Shown here: positions 21,971-32,739 of the stretch, one piece after another
Numbering within the stretch: position 1 is the stretch's first letter
How the letters are laid out: each line of letters starts with the position of its first letter
From: Ramazzottius varieornatus
Taxonomy: Eukaryota > Tardigrada > Eutardigrada > Parachela > Ramazzottiidae
Length of the DNA: 64,000 nt
Assembly: GCA_001949185.1 (NCBI GenBank)
Contig: BDGG01000002.1
Location: 6,972,772 to 7,036,771 of the forward strand
Direction: 5' to 3'
Position numbers and translations under genes: made by a program
Notes under the pieces: generated by a model
What the model was told of the DNA's origin: nothing
Seen by the model: only the letters and a program-made list of their open reading frames with translations
The model's database searches: none

Positions 21971-24136
21971 GAAGGAGCCGTCCCGCCGACCATCTGGACC
22001 TCCGCTTGTTTAGTCGCGTGGTATTCAGATTACTGTCCTGAAATAATGCGATACAGACGACTCATTAGGCTAACAGACGCCATCTGTTGATCTTACCGCA
22101 ACTTCCTTATCTGTCCCAACGGACGCAAATTGCTCACGCCTATTCATCGAACCAAAGACCAAGAAACCTCTTGGAATCCCTCATTCGAACAACTGATGTT
22201 GTGGCTCATCACTCCACTCAAACGATCGCGAAGAGATTGATCAGTAGAAAAAGCCTTAATCCCTAATCCTTTCCAGAAAACCTCTCATCAGGGCGAATTA
22301 CCTGAACAAAGCTCCTTAGTTTCAAACGAATTTTCCGATTATTCCGAACAACTCTGTTAGACAGCCAGTGTCGCCATATCTGAGGCCCCGCTGTTGCCAA
22401 TTCATCTATACCGGCTAGACAAATAATATACAGGGTGAGTACGCTAAGTGACCACCACCTGGAACTCTGGAGGAAGAAAACAACCGGACTGCCCGCTTTT
22501 CTTTCGCTCTTTCAAATAATTTTTTCAGCTTTTCACGTTGCTTCCGCTGAGACATAGGTCGTTTGCGTGCATTAAATCCTAGGTTGGAAAAATTGGTCCG
22601 GGTAACTAAAGGTGAAGAAGATTCTTCAGCAGGAACAAACTTGACACTCCAGAACTCCATGGGCGAGTATGTCTCCCCAACTTGATTTTAACGAAGGTGA
22701 AACTAGTGGGGCTCTTGTTAGAAAATAGAGCAGATCGCAAGAAAGTCAAACTAAATGAATAAATGAAATAATACCGTCGAATTTGACTATTTTGCTGAAA
22801 AAACAAATCCTCGTGAAAAAAATCCTAATTTATGTTGTAAACCAAGATTTCTCACTTGCGATCCCCGTTTCGTATAGCCTAGTTATTGGAGTAATCCTTT
22901 CAGGTGCTAGAATTGCAAGACCGTGTCAGACACGTAGGTGAGAATTTTTTGAAGTTCTCTCGAAATCTGAAAACGTTGCCGATTCTCGCGAACCCAGCTT
23001 TTGCGAAACGCCTTCCCCAGTCAAGTTTCCGTAAGTCTGTCCAAAAGCATTTCGGATTCAGGTGGATCAATGGATTGGCTTCCCGTTCATGCTTTTAGTT
23101 GCCGGCAAAAAACCCCAACCTATTTCGAAGAAGCTTGTTTTCAGGCGCGCACTCTGTATTTTGGCTCAGTTCTGTCGCAGTAGCTGCATCAGTAAATCGA
23201 CAAGTAGTACAGAAGAGCACTGTATTTTTCCCGGAAGCCAGACTACCATTAAACAATTTGCAATCAGCAGTTCTAGTCCAGAAGGGCAGAGCCGCAGAAG
23301 AGAGATAGAACAGTTTTTTTTCCGGAGGGAGCAGTGAAAAGTTGGAGTCGGAGCAGCTACGCGGTTGGACCTTTCCCTAGTCTCGGGTAGATTCCCGACT
23401 TCGGATAGACATTCTTTTTGGGCAAGTCAGTTTACAAGGTACCAATAGGGATACTAAGTTGCCAAATTAAGAAAAAATAATTGTGAGGACCAACATACAC
23501 GCAGTCGAGAGCGCCATGAATATCGTGAGGTGATAGTCATTTGTCGTTCACCCTGAATTTAATTAACCAATATTCAACCAGAAAAAGAAATAGGCGCGCC
23601 CCAGTAGCGACGTGGAAGATAGCGCTAGATTGTGCCATTCCGTGCGAAGAACAAGTCCCGTCTCTGTCTTGCGAGCTATGACTATGCGACCAATAATCGC
23701 GTTATTGCCGTCTATCATCCAACTTCCTGAATGGTACCCGATGTCAAGTCACACAGTACACGACGTATGCACGGTCATGACGTACAGCGCCACATCACTT
23801 CATACCAAATACAGTCTCTGATGAAACCCAGTATATAGGCCATTCCGCATGCAACGACCCGGCACTTTTCACCATACCTAGAAGGAAAAACGTGTCTAGC
23901 GTTCATGGGAATTTTTATGGATTAGCCCTGTTGCACTTTTGACCTCTTGGACATTCGTTTGAGCCACATCCTCAGACAAAGGTTATCAAACAGATCTTGC
24001 GCTATCATCTGTCTCGGAGCTCAGCTATTGAGCCGGCACTGCCGTTGTTAGTCTAGTTCATCCTACCACCAAAGTCTGCATGGCCTCGTCTTGCAGAGTC
24101 CAGCTTTTTGTAGGAATTCTACCGACGTCATTCAAG

Positions 24137-24685
24137 ATGCCTCCCTGTACGAGGATACTGGTCTTTTCGTTGTTGATTACCTGCTTAGTCCAAACTATTT
24201 TTGCCAGGCCCTTGTCTCCTAATTCAACGCAGGAACTAGAGTAAGTGTAGTATAATTGCTCGTTAGTCTTCATCTAATACAGGTATCTCACACCTATTTT
24301 TATGGATCGGGGAGTATTTACTAACCTGCAGTCTTGGTTGTTAGGCTAATGAGGGTGCGTCGAAGTGGAATATCTGACCAACGCCTTGCGGAGCTGGAAG
24401 CCATCATTGCCATGTCTAGAGCGAGACGAATTCAACACGCCGGTCATCACGGAAAGCTCCATAGTACGGCGTCGTACGGCTATGGAATGTTCAACCCGGA
24501 AGAAATGTAAGTCTTACTTATACCGCACTAAAGAGATGTTGTATGGTACCGGAAGTTCGTAAACACGATCTCGAAGAATAAAAGAAATTCCCGTATGAGC
24601 CCTACTCCAATGGATAATGACGTGCAAGCCTGGAGGCAAAAGGTTTACCTTCGTTATAGAAGGTTTTTTTCTTTGCAGAGGATAG
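24137..24685 (+). CDS. Small secreted prepropeptide, candidate neuropeptide/hormone
   Basis: Exon 1 (24137-24240) encodes MPPCTRILVFSLLITCLVQT and then IFA-RPL, a clear signal peptide. It ends at GTAAGT in phase 2. Exon 2 (24345-24506) has the matching phase and encodes a dibasic RVRR site followed by SGISDQRLAELEAIIAMSRA, an RR pair, HHGK, and a Tyr/Gly segment YGYGMFNPEE, ending at GTAAGT. With acceptor CAG at 24678, exon 3 adds I, G and a TAG at 24685 (90 residues). A terminal Gly would allow C-terminal amidation. With the alternative acceptor at 24680 the frame runs to 24810 (131 residues). The amphipathic helix after RVRR resembles class B GPCR ligands in style, but I cannot assign a known peptide family. 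The prepropeptide role is inferred from architecture only. Confidence 0.6.
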
Positions 24686-24810
24686 GTGAGTCTGAGCGAC
24701 TCAAAGGACCTTCTGGGAAAAACCTGCTCCTCTCTGCTGAATGTGAGGCTCCGCTGTTACGAAAAGAAAGATCCGACTTCCGGCTGAAGGTGCCGCATTT
24801 GGAAGCTTGA

Positions 24811-27192
24811 CGCATCCCACTTCTGAGAATCTCCTCCTACTTTTCTAGTTTTTGTTGTGCTTAATTTATTTTCCGTTCGTCTCGAAACTTCATTTCATTC
24901 GTTTGGTTTTTTGATGCTTCGCTTAGATCTGTCGCTTTGGCGAACTTTGCGCATTCGAGTGATGACGACCTTGTGAGAGAAAATGGCAGCTAGCGCCGTT
25001 AACCGTCCAGCTATGGCTGCTAGTTGGTTATACAATAGTTATCTCGACAGATATTTGACGATCACTCGCACTATGTTCGTGTCGACTTTCTAAAGAGTAA
25101 ATTATTATCAGTATTTCGTCACCTCTCGGGAGCCTTAAACTTAGCTTGTTTACGTAAGCTATACAAAGCCACGCTGCCATCATGCTGCTGTTGAAGAACC
25201 ATTAGCACCAAACGGAAACGGTAACATTGACAGTTGGCTCATGCCACAGCAAGCAGGAAGTTTACTTCCGTTTACATGCGCCCATGGAGCATGGTCCGTC
25301 CTTTGACCAGGTTCCAAGAAGTCGGTCGAACTTGTACCGTATTTCCTCCCACAAAGGATATTTCGTTTGAGAAACAGACACCTTCTAAGGGTTTGTCGCT
25401 CATAACGTCAGCCACATTTCGGACCATAAGCCTTACTGAAACCTGATGCTAAACGAAGTGGGCACGTGGAGAACTCGTGTAGGCAAGAAGAGACCAATGA
25501 AAGAAAAACTACGATTTCGGTGACATCATCCGCCGTGAAGTCGAACAGATATTCGATGGCACCATCATCAAATTTTATACGAAATGGACCCACTTCAAGC
25601 AGATCAAACACACCCCGAGCTTAACAACTCGTGGACTAAATCTTACGGCGACATAGTTCCTCGTTCAACAACGAATCCGCATTCTGTAGAAGAAAGTCAT
25701 AGGGTATTCGGTCACACCCTTACAGTTAGCTGCCTACATTGGAATCAAGACCTGGACGTTGTTGTACTACTGTCATACGGAAGGCTCCTTTCCGCAAAGA
25801 TCCCAGGGCTAAACAGCACAAATCTACGTGGAACGCCTTGGAGAACTAACGGTCCGAATCACCCACGTAAGCCCAGAATGAAGCCTTCAAGGCTCAAGCC
25901 TCAGATCAGACGTATAAGAAAACAACAAGGTTCGCTGGCTGCCCTTCTAGAAATTGAACTCCGTCGTGTCAGGCTTACCTTACCAGTGCACGACTCCGGA
26001 AACAGCAGCCTCCGTAGTCCGTACTGCGAGCAGCAGGTCCATGAGTGAAGAGAGTGAGTGGGCTGCGGTCTTTCGCAAGTGCATCCATTCCGTCAGCATC
26101 CAGGCGTTGCCCACAGGCCAGAAAGTCCTCTTTCGTTCGATCGGCCTCCCATTGTCAGAAAACTGAAACATATTCAACTCAGAATCAGCTCCCTTGAGTA
26201 ATTTCTCAAAGAGACATTGACTTACGTAGTTCCTTATCTTACAGTTTCAGTAGAGTAACGATGCAAAACTGTGTAGAACGCTTCTGCAACGACGTCATTG
26301 TTTTCCCGAATTGTGATCTTGCAACAGAAGACGGAGGATTTAGGCGATGCTGTGCGCTGCAGCCAGGCTAGTCAAGCTCAGATCCCGATACAGAAACAAT
26401 TCGAATACTACGGGTTACTTATACAATCCCGATTAGCATCCAAGAATGCGATTTCATCACTTTATTGTACCTGGCACTGATAGGACACTGATTTCGCTTC
26501 TGCCGTTCTGTTATTCGCAAAGTACGGTTCCTTCCCTGATATCGCTTACGACGAGTCCTCCAGTTCTTGCTTTGGGTACTGTCTACAGAAGAACTGAGCA
26601 AGCGACGAGGACAGATCAGATGATTTCAGATCCACTGTCCGCAAGTTCACAACCCAAGATTCTGCAAACCATGCAGAACAGAATCAAAATTTGAACCGGA
26701 AAGGAAAAAGCGCTTAATCCCGAAACCTACAATCAAGCTCGAGAGCAATCAATGTTATCATGTGGTCGTGGCTTTCCTTGATGCATTGATCGACAGGCTG
26801 CCGCCTTCCTGAGTAGCGAGTTTGCGATATTTACTCTTCATCCACGGATTCGACCACTGCCCGATCGCGATGCAGTCATCCCCATGATCCTACTCATCCC
26901 AGAAGGAACAGTCTCGTTTATGCTCTCGATACCTTTCTGCTCACCACACCCAGGAGACTTCTTCGGTCCATCCTGCTGGTACGATACAAGGTGAGATTGA
27001 GTAGCATGAAGTGAACACTGGACAGTGGACAGCTGCCAGTTTCACGTGTTTGCCGTATGCCATAGCCCATAGACCATAGACATAGCCCATAGACCATAGT
27101 ATACGTACGTACTTATTGTGGTAAGCTTAAGAGTTGTTTATAGCTCGTTTGACCATCTGCTTGCTCCAGAGCGGGCGGTGCTCATATTTCCC
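24811..27192. other. 2.4 kb without a recognised gene
   Basis: Several open frames of 60-154 codons occur on both strands at 25230-26180 without splice or family support. They may be decayed mobile DNA. A 20-base unit starting CATAGCCCATAGACCATAG is duplicated in tandem at 27061-27100. Confidence 0.35.
27061..27100. repeat. Tandem duplication, 20-base unit x2
   Basis: CATAGCCCATAGACCATAG plus one base is repeated head to tail about 90 bases upstream of the Slp-like start codon. Confidence 0.9.
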
Positions 27193-29204
27193 ATGGCGGC
27201 GACACAGGATTCCGACAACGCGGTGGAACTGGTCCATCACCTCGAGAAACTGACCAGAGTGGAACGTGAGCAGATTCGCAAAGTGTTGGAGCGGGATGGT
27301 TCCGTGCGGAAGCAGCAAGACGATGAGTTCCGGTATGGTTTCAGAATATACTGTGATCTTTGGACTTGTATAACGAATCGTGATCATGTTCGTTCCTGTT
27401 TCTGCCGTAGGACGCTAAAAGCTGAAATCGAGGAGCTTCAGCGTGCTCGAGATGCTGAGATCGATTTTGGTCTGGAACGAAACGCCTGTTCCTTATGCAT
27501 GATGGAGTTTGGTCATTTCTTCGATCGCGGAGCAGCTTGCCCGTGGTGTCGACGCAAGGTCTCGTTGAAACCGTTATTGTCTTGCATTTTCCATGTTTTG
27601 ACTTGTAACTTGTAGGTTTGCAAAGCCTGTCGCCTGTGTGCCTACGTTCAGAAGAAGCGAAGGTGGATGTGTACACTCTGCACCAAAGAATGGCAACTTC
27701 GCAAGCTGTCTGGCGACTGGTTACAAGTCGGCAAGAAGACTCGCATGTCCAACACTTCCGCTGCCGTCGTTGTCCTCAAGTCCATCGTTAGTATGCAGTT
27801 CAAACAGTCCGCCAGCAAAGATAAGAAGGCCGTCTTCCTACAAGAAAGCTCCTCCGAAGCCAATACGTCTCATAAAATTCCGAAGTTCGGTTTGGGAAAG
27901 GAAGGGAAGATCGGAACTGACGGACATGTTAGTGACTTCCGGTCACTCTATCAGATTTCATGTATCGTTATGAATGCGCTTTTGTCTTCTAGAAGCAACC
28001 TCAGAGTGACGGGCTGGTTGTAGAAAACCTGGTCAAAGGATCGACAGCTTCCCTGATGGACAAGGTGCGGGACTGCATCCATCACGCTAAAGGTGGTATC
28101 CTCCACGTTCAAAGTGAGGCCATGGTGTACCTGAAGACCCACACTGTCAATCGCACTGCCGTGAACGGTATTACACCTCGTCCTCTGACGTTGTCTCAAG
28201 AAAGTTCCGTCGGTCAGCCTGACTTCAGCGCGGGTTTGGCCACGTCACGAGATGAGTTCTTCACGGCACATAGCACAGAGAACCTACATAAAAAGGGTCA
28301 TTCTTTCAGTGGCACGTTCAGTTATACTTCCAGTCACTTCTTAGCTCACACAGAGAAAGGGAATATGGTCACCTCCACACCACGTAAAGATAGTCCACAT
28401 GTGAATGGTACATACTTGATTCCGAACGTAGTTCACCACGACTTGTCGTTCTCCAGTCTGACTAGCGAGCTTGAGTGTCAGGCCGTCGGTTCCACGGCTC
28501 ATACTGGCGGGGATGTGGAGTTACGCGTTGAACTGGACTACGAAATGGGGACGCTGAATGTGACGATTTTTCGTTGTCGAAACCTTCCCTCGGCGGCCAA
28601 GTCGTCTTCGAAGATGCCAGACGCTTACGTCAAGGTAAGAGCTTTTTCGGGCTAAATGACGAACTTGACAGCGATAAAAAATATCCTAAACTAACATTTA
28701 TCAGGGAAAAGGAGGAAGGTAGGAAAGCAAAGTCGGTAAGATCGTTTTCCGAAAGGGCGCCAGGTTTCAGCCGACAATACGTATAACATGCGCCACTTGG
28801 GAAAACCGTCTTTTCAACTGTTTTTTGCTGAGCTCCCAAATCACGAAGACATTCCAAGATATTTTTAACAGGATCGGACATGGATAATAAACTGGACGTT
28901 TAGCTTTTGGATGTTGTAGGTCTTTCTTTGTGGATCGAAAGGTGGTCGACTGAAGCAGAAGACTAAGGTGGCGCAGAAGGGTTTCAACCCGGTTTACGAC
29001 GAGGTCTTGTGCTTCTCGGTCACCAAGGAGGAAGTGGCGGACTGGTCTCTCTACATTAAAGTCTGCTACAAGGATCGACGCTTCAGTCACGCCTTCAAGG
29101 GTGGGTCCTTCCGAACTGCCGTTCTAGGAGAAACTACGGTGATGATTACAAACAGTCTGCTAGACGCGAAGCATCCGACCTGGCTGAAGCTACACCGTAA
29201 GTGA
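27193..29204 (+). CDS. Synaptotagmin-like protein with Rab-binding zinc finger and one C2
   Basis: Predicted Rab (Rab27/Rab3-type) effector for secretory vesicle docking. Five exons: 27193-27332, 27411-27558, 27616-27927, 27993-28634 and 28920-29204, joined to 509 codons with stop. An N-terminal helix (LTRVEREQIRKVLERD) and a later helix flank a FYVE-like zinc finger with CSLC, CPWC, CKAC and CTLC pairs, the Slp homology domain. A Ser-rich linker of about 250 residues follows. The C-terminal C2 domain starts LRVELDYEMGTLNVTI and reads PDAYVKVFLCGSKGGRLKQK and GFNPVYDEVLCF. Only one of the usual loop-1 aspartates and one of the loop-3 aspartates is seen, so Ca2+ binding is doubtful. Slp proteins normally have two C2 domains. 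Here the frame stops after WLKLHRK, although CACC|GTAAGTGAG at the stop could be a donor in an isoform. Confidence 0.87.
28740..28838. mobile_element. Foldback element copy 7, Slp-like intron 4
   Basis: The right arm is intact: ATGCGCCACTTGGGAAAACC to TTTTGCTGAGCTCCCA. Of the left arm only GATCGTTTTCC and GGGCGCCA remain. Confidence 0.75.
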
Positions 29205-29645
29205 GTCTTGGCTGCTGCTGCTGCTGCTGCTGCTGTTGTGGCAGAACCATGGTTTGAATTTTTATCCGTTTGTCTAAAATTCCCGTTTATTTCTTGACGA
29301 TGTATTGTCCGCGGTATAAGCTGTGTGCTTTATATGGTTTACATTATTCTGTGCCAAAGTTTACCTGTGATTTTTACTTTTGTACCAGTTTAGACTTTCT
29401 CTACCGTTCAAGCAGCACATGATATGGGGGTTGCAAATTGTGGTGTAACCAGAGTTGGGAATAGAGATACGATTAGGTTTGGCCACAATACGCCAATCGC
29501 CGTAAAGAGTTCGCCGATAAAGTTCGCTGTGGAATGTGTAGTCCACTTTGTTACGCATTCTGAGAGTTGCGCAGGAGGAGGTGTGCTAATCCAAAGAAGT
29601 TTCGAGTCAAGTCAGCAGTGAACGCGGAAGACATCCTTGGGAAAA
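29205..29645. other. Short intergenic region with CTG repeat
   Basis: A (GCT)n run of about 8 units lies at 29211-29238, just after the Slp-like stop codon. No C2B-type sequence was found before the next gene. Confidence 0.4.
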
Positions 29646-30352
29646 ATGGTTCTAAATAGCTCTATTCTTCTTGTCTTCCTGGTTTCGGGAATCGCCACCA
29701 CCGCATTCGCCGTTAATATCGTCATCGACAAACCTGCAGTGGAATTTCGAGGTGCTGCCTACTTTTTCATCTGACCTTCCTCCTTCTTTCCCGTAGTATG
29801 CTATCATGTGACGATCAACGGTAGCGTTTTTGCAGAGGATGAAACCTTCAGTTGCCGTGTTTGCCATCCTTCATTTACGCCCGAATGCGCCAACAGGGTA
29901 GACTGCTGCGTGGATCCGGACGTCGGAATGATTCAAGGTAACGTATCGGTTTGACGGCCCTTTGCCGCGTGAAACTATTAATAGGACCCATAGGTACATC
30001 TGATCTGTTGTAGCCTGCGCTGCGTTGGACGGGAAAGTCTGCCATAAGATCGAAGAGACGAGAGGTTCCTGTAAGTCCATCTTTGAGCTGGCGGTTCTTC
30101 CAACAGTGCGTCCAGTAACCAGTGTCTCTCATCTCACTTATTGTTTCTGCAGTCATGAACGTCACTCGTGGATGCGGGAAGCGGTTCGCCTTTGGAAGCC
30201 CTGGTCAGGCGGACACCGTATGCATCACCAACGGAAACCGGGAAGTCTGCAACTGCATCAGCTCGTATTGTAATAATGGCAGTCGTTTCACGATTCCTGC
30301 TGTTGTCTTTGCGGTTTTGCTGACAACAAGTCTGCGCTTCGCCAAAGTTTGA
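29646..30352 (+). CDS. Secreted GPI-anchored Cys-rich protein, Ly6/uPAR-like
   Basis: Four exons: 29646-29751, 29797-29937, 30014-30070 and 30153-30352, joined to 168 codons with stop; introns 1-3 are 45, 76 and 82 bases. The signal peptide is MVLNSSILLVFLVSGIATTA. The mature part has about 15 cysteines (CYHV, CRVCHPSF, RVDCCVD, VCITNG, CNCISSYCNNG) and sequons NGS, NVT and NGS. The final CNC...CN resembles the end of a three-finger Ly6 domain. A hydrophobic C-terminal tail (FTIPAVVFAVLLTTSL) after NNGS fits GPI attachment. It lies 441 bases downstream of the Slp-like gene on the same strand. Function unknown; family members modulate receptors and channels. All introns are in phase 1, common for extracellular modules. 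Confidence 0.82.
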
Positions 30353-30758
30353 AATACTGTGCTGCTAAGTTATCTTCGCGTTGCACGAGCACTCTGTGAT
30401 AAAATTATCGTTTACAAGTGCTGAAGTTCCCAAGACCTTCGCATGGCGACAGACTGCATGACTGCTTGATACGGTCCTGCATTCCGCTATTCTAGACTTC
30501 TTCACGACGTAGACTGAAAGAGCTTTCAAGCAATCAAAACACCCACCGCATTACTTCGGAAGGAACAAGTTAGGATAAGATGAAGGCTGAGAGTTAGCCA
30601 TTCCACACAAAGCCAAGCAGACACGAAAGAAAGCAATCCCCGAGTCAGGCATCAGCCCAAAACTGATCACCCCAAAACTCGCGACATCATAAGAGAAAGT
30701 AATCGCCACCGGCTTTATAAGAAGTGTGCAACAGACACAAGTATTAGTCGGAAGAACA
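30353..30758. other. Convergent intergenic region, no gene
   Basis: It lies between the 3' ends of the GPI-protein gene and the minus-strand RMDN3-like gene. Nothing else was recognised. Confidence 0.4.
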
Positions 30759-32739
30759 TCATGCTTTAGGCTCTGGCGGAAGTAGCGCTAATAGCTCTTG
30801 GATATCCGAATCACACTGTTCATCTTCCACACACAGTCGCTGGACTTCCAGCGCGTCCTTCAGCCATTTCCTGGCTTCGACTTTCTTTCCCTCTTTGGCA
30901 AAACACTGCAAAACACATCACTCGTACAACTAAGATACTAACTTCGAACGTTTGCTAGACGGCAACCATGTTTCACGCACCTGCATACCCCAGACTGCAG
31001 TCTTAGTGAGGTTCTTTGGTAAGGAGGTGGGATGCATGTCATTAAATTTTGCAGTTTTTCTTTACTATCTCGTAATGGTAGAGTGATTTACCTTGGCGAT
31101 GTAATACATATTACTTTTGAACATCTTTGGTTTCAGCATTTCCGCTTTGAGGAAACATTCCCTCGCATCTTTCACATCGACGTTCGCGTATTTCCCAAAC
31201 AGCGTCCGAACAGCCGTCCTCTCTAACCAGCCCAACTGCGATATTTCAAATATCCACCGCCCGAGTATGTGGTGTAGTGAAGGATCGTTCGGTCTCAGTT
31301 CCATCGCTGACTGCAGGAACTCCCTTGTTGTCAACCCATAATTAATCTTTTGGTTCGTGTCAGTGTACCTCGCGAGTCCGCCAGTCGTTAACGCTGACCA
31401 TTTCAACACATCGGGCGAAGTAGCGTCTAACTTCCTGGCAGAGTCAGCATATTCTTTGGCTTCCCGGAGGAGTTCCGTTCTTCTCTTGGGATCTTTCTTT
31501 ATGCATTGGTTGGCGTAGACGAAGGTGGCCTTAGCGAGCCGCCATAAGTACTGCGCGTTATCGGGGAAGAGGTCTTCCTTACTTTTGATTTGCTCGAGTG
31601 CGGCGAGAACCTGTTCGTCTGTCACGGAAGAATCAAGCATGATGTCCAGGCTTTCGAAAGGCGTGGATGATTCTGCTGTGATGTATAAAGGATCTCCTCT
31701 GAAAGTACATGGCATCAGTTACTTAACCAACTTAAGCGACAGACCTCGATGAAACAGCTAGCGAAATCATCTGGAACTTCAGTAACAAAATTGGGAGCTC
31801 GGCTCACAAACCTCAGCAGATCGTTTTTCCAAGTAGCGCACACCTTCGGTTATCTCAACTGAAGTCATGCGCCATTTGGGAGAAAGATCAAGTCCAGCTG
31901 GTTTGCCGAACTCCCTATCACTAAAAACCTATCTCTGACTCTTCGACGACGATAGCCATTCGGACAGTCACACGACCCATGAAGACGATCCGGACTGTAA
32001 GATAATGGATGTCTTTGCAGAAATCATGCTACCTTTCGTATTCGCGTTCAAAGGTTAATCCACTCTGCAATTCTTCGTCGAAGTAATCAGCCGATGCATC
32101 TTCAAAGTATTCCGACTCGTCATCACTCGGACTCAGGACAGGAGCCACAGGACGCAGTCCAGCCAAGGAAAGATGTAACGGATTCGCTTCCCCGTTATCT
32201 CTATGACCATTTGTCAAACGATGGTTGAATCCAGGCTCGGAGAATGACAGTGGACTAACACCATTCTTCCTCAATATCGACTTCAGCTGTCCCGCAGGTA
32301 TTCTTCCTTCTTCCGCCGCGGAGAAATACACGCTTTCTTCGGAGTCCGAGTCATAAAACTGTAACCGTCTCGAGCGTCGTCGACGTAGGAGTCCAGGCGA
32401 AACTTCAGCATCGGGTTCTTTCTGTATATGCGTAATGGTCTGCTGCACTTGCACCATGCCTTGTTGAAGGCTGCGTAACTCCTTGTGAACATCGCCCACG
32501 GACTTGGATAGGACCTCGACCTGTTGGTTCAGCTTGTCTGTCCATCTTCGGTAGAGGAATACGCCAGTGCCTCCGACGACGATACCTACTCCCAGAGCGG
32601 AGCCAGCTATAACTAGGGTTTTACGGTCAAAGGTAGGATGGAATTCCCAAAAGCCCGATGTGGCCTCTTCAGCGCTGGTCTGGACTACCTCGTCTCGCGA
32701 GACAAGCTTCGCCGTCAGAGATTTATCCATAGGGAACAT
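30759..32739 (-). CDS. RMDN3/PTPIP51-like mitochondria-ER tether
   Basis: Outer mitochondrial membrane protein of the regulator of microtubule dynamics family, which binds VAP on the ER. Exons on the minus strand: 32739-32033, 31698-31092 and 30905-30759, joined to 487 codons with stop. A membrane span at about 41-64 (TLVIAGSALGVGIVVGGTGV) is followed by Arg residues and a coiled coil (about 67-106). A Ser/Asp-rich stretch gives DSDSEES-VYFSAAEE at about 130-144, matching the phospho-FFAT of PTPIP51, and ESEYFEDASAD at about 208-218 looks like a classic FFAT. The TPR-like C-terminal domain has YLWRLAKATF, LKWSALTTGGLARY, GRWIFEISQLGWLERTA and MYYIAK|CFAKEGKKVEARKWL. The start is the first ATG; a GTG lies eight codons upstream in frame. 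Length is close to the human protein. Confidence 0.9.
30981..31001 (-). other. Possible 21-base cassette exon in the RMDN3-like gene
   Basis: In the last intron a segment bounded by AG and GTGCGT on the minus strand is 21 bases, phase 0 on both sides, encoding TAVWGMQ. Skipping it gives the family-like junction YYIAK-CFAKEG, so the default is probably exclusion. Confidence 0.3.
31792..31916. mobile_element. Foldback element copy 8, RMDN3-like intron 1
   Basis: It starts TGGGAGCTCGGCTCACAAAC with CCAAGTAGCGCAC, and ends ATGCGCCATTTGGG...GTTTGCCGAACTCCC, inside intron 31699-32032. Confidence 0.85.

Larger units (their letters stand above)
20297..24136. other. 3.8 kb without a confident gene
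   Basis: It contains foldback copy 6 (20947-21073), a 16-base tandem duplication CTTAATATTCCGAGAA (20539-20570), a 14-base duplication GGTAAATCTGATGT near 21125, and a weak Cys-rich minus-strand exon candidate (about 21805-21970). A Lys/Arg-rich minus-strand frame at 22415-22660 is unrecognised. Confidence 0.35.

Noticed and set aside
22415-22660. Lys/Arg-rich minus-strand frame as a gene
   Set aside because: Contains KQREKLKKLFERAKEKRAV but no family signature or splice support; could be chance.
25408-26180. Several 60-154-codon open frames on both strands as a retroelement
   Set aside because: No reverse transcriptase, integrase or transposase motif could be read, and the frames are interrupted.
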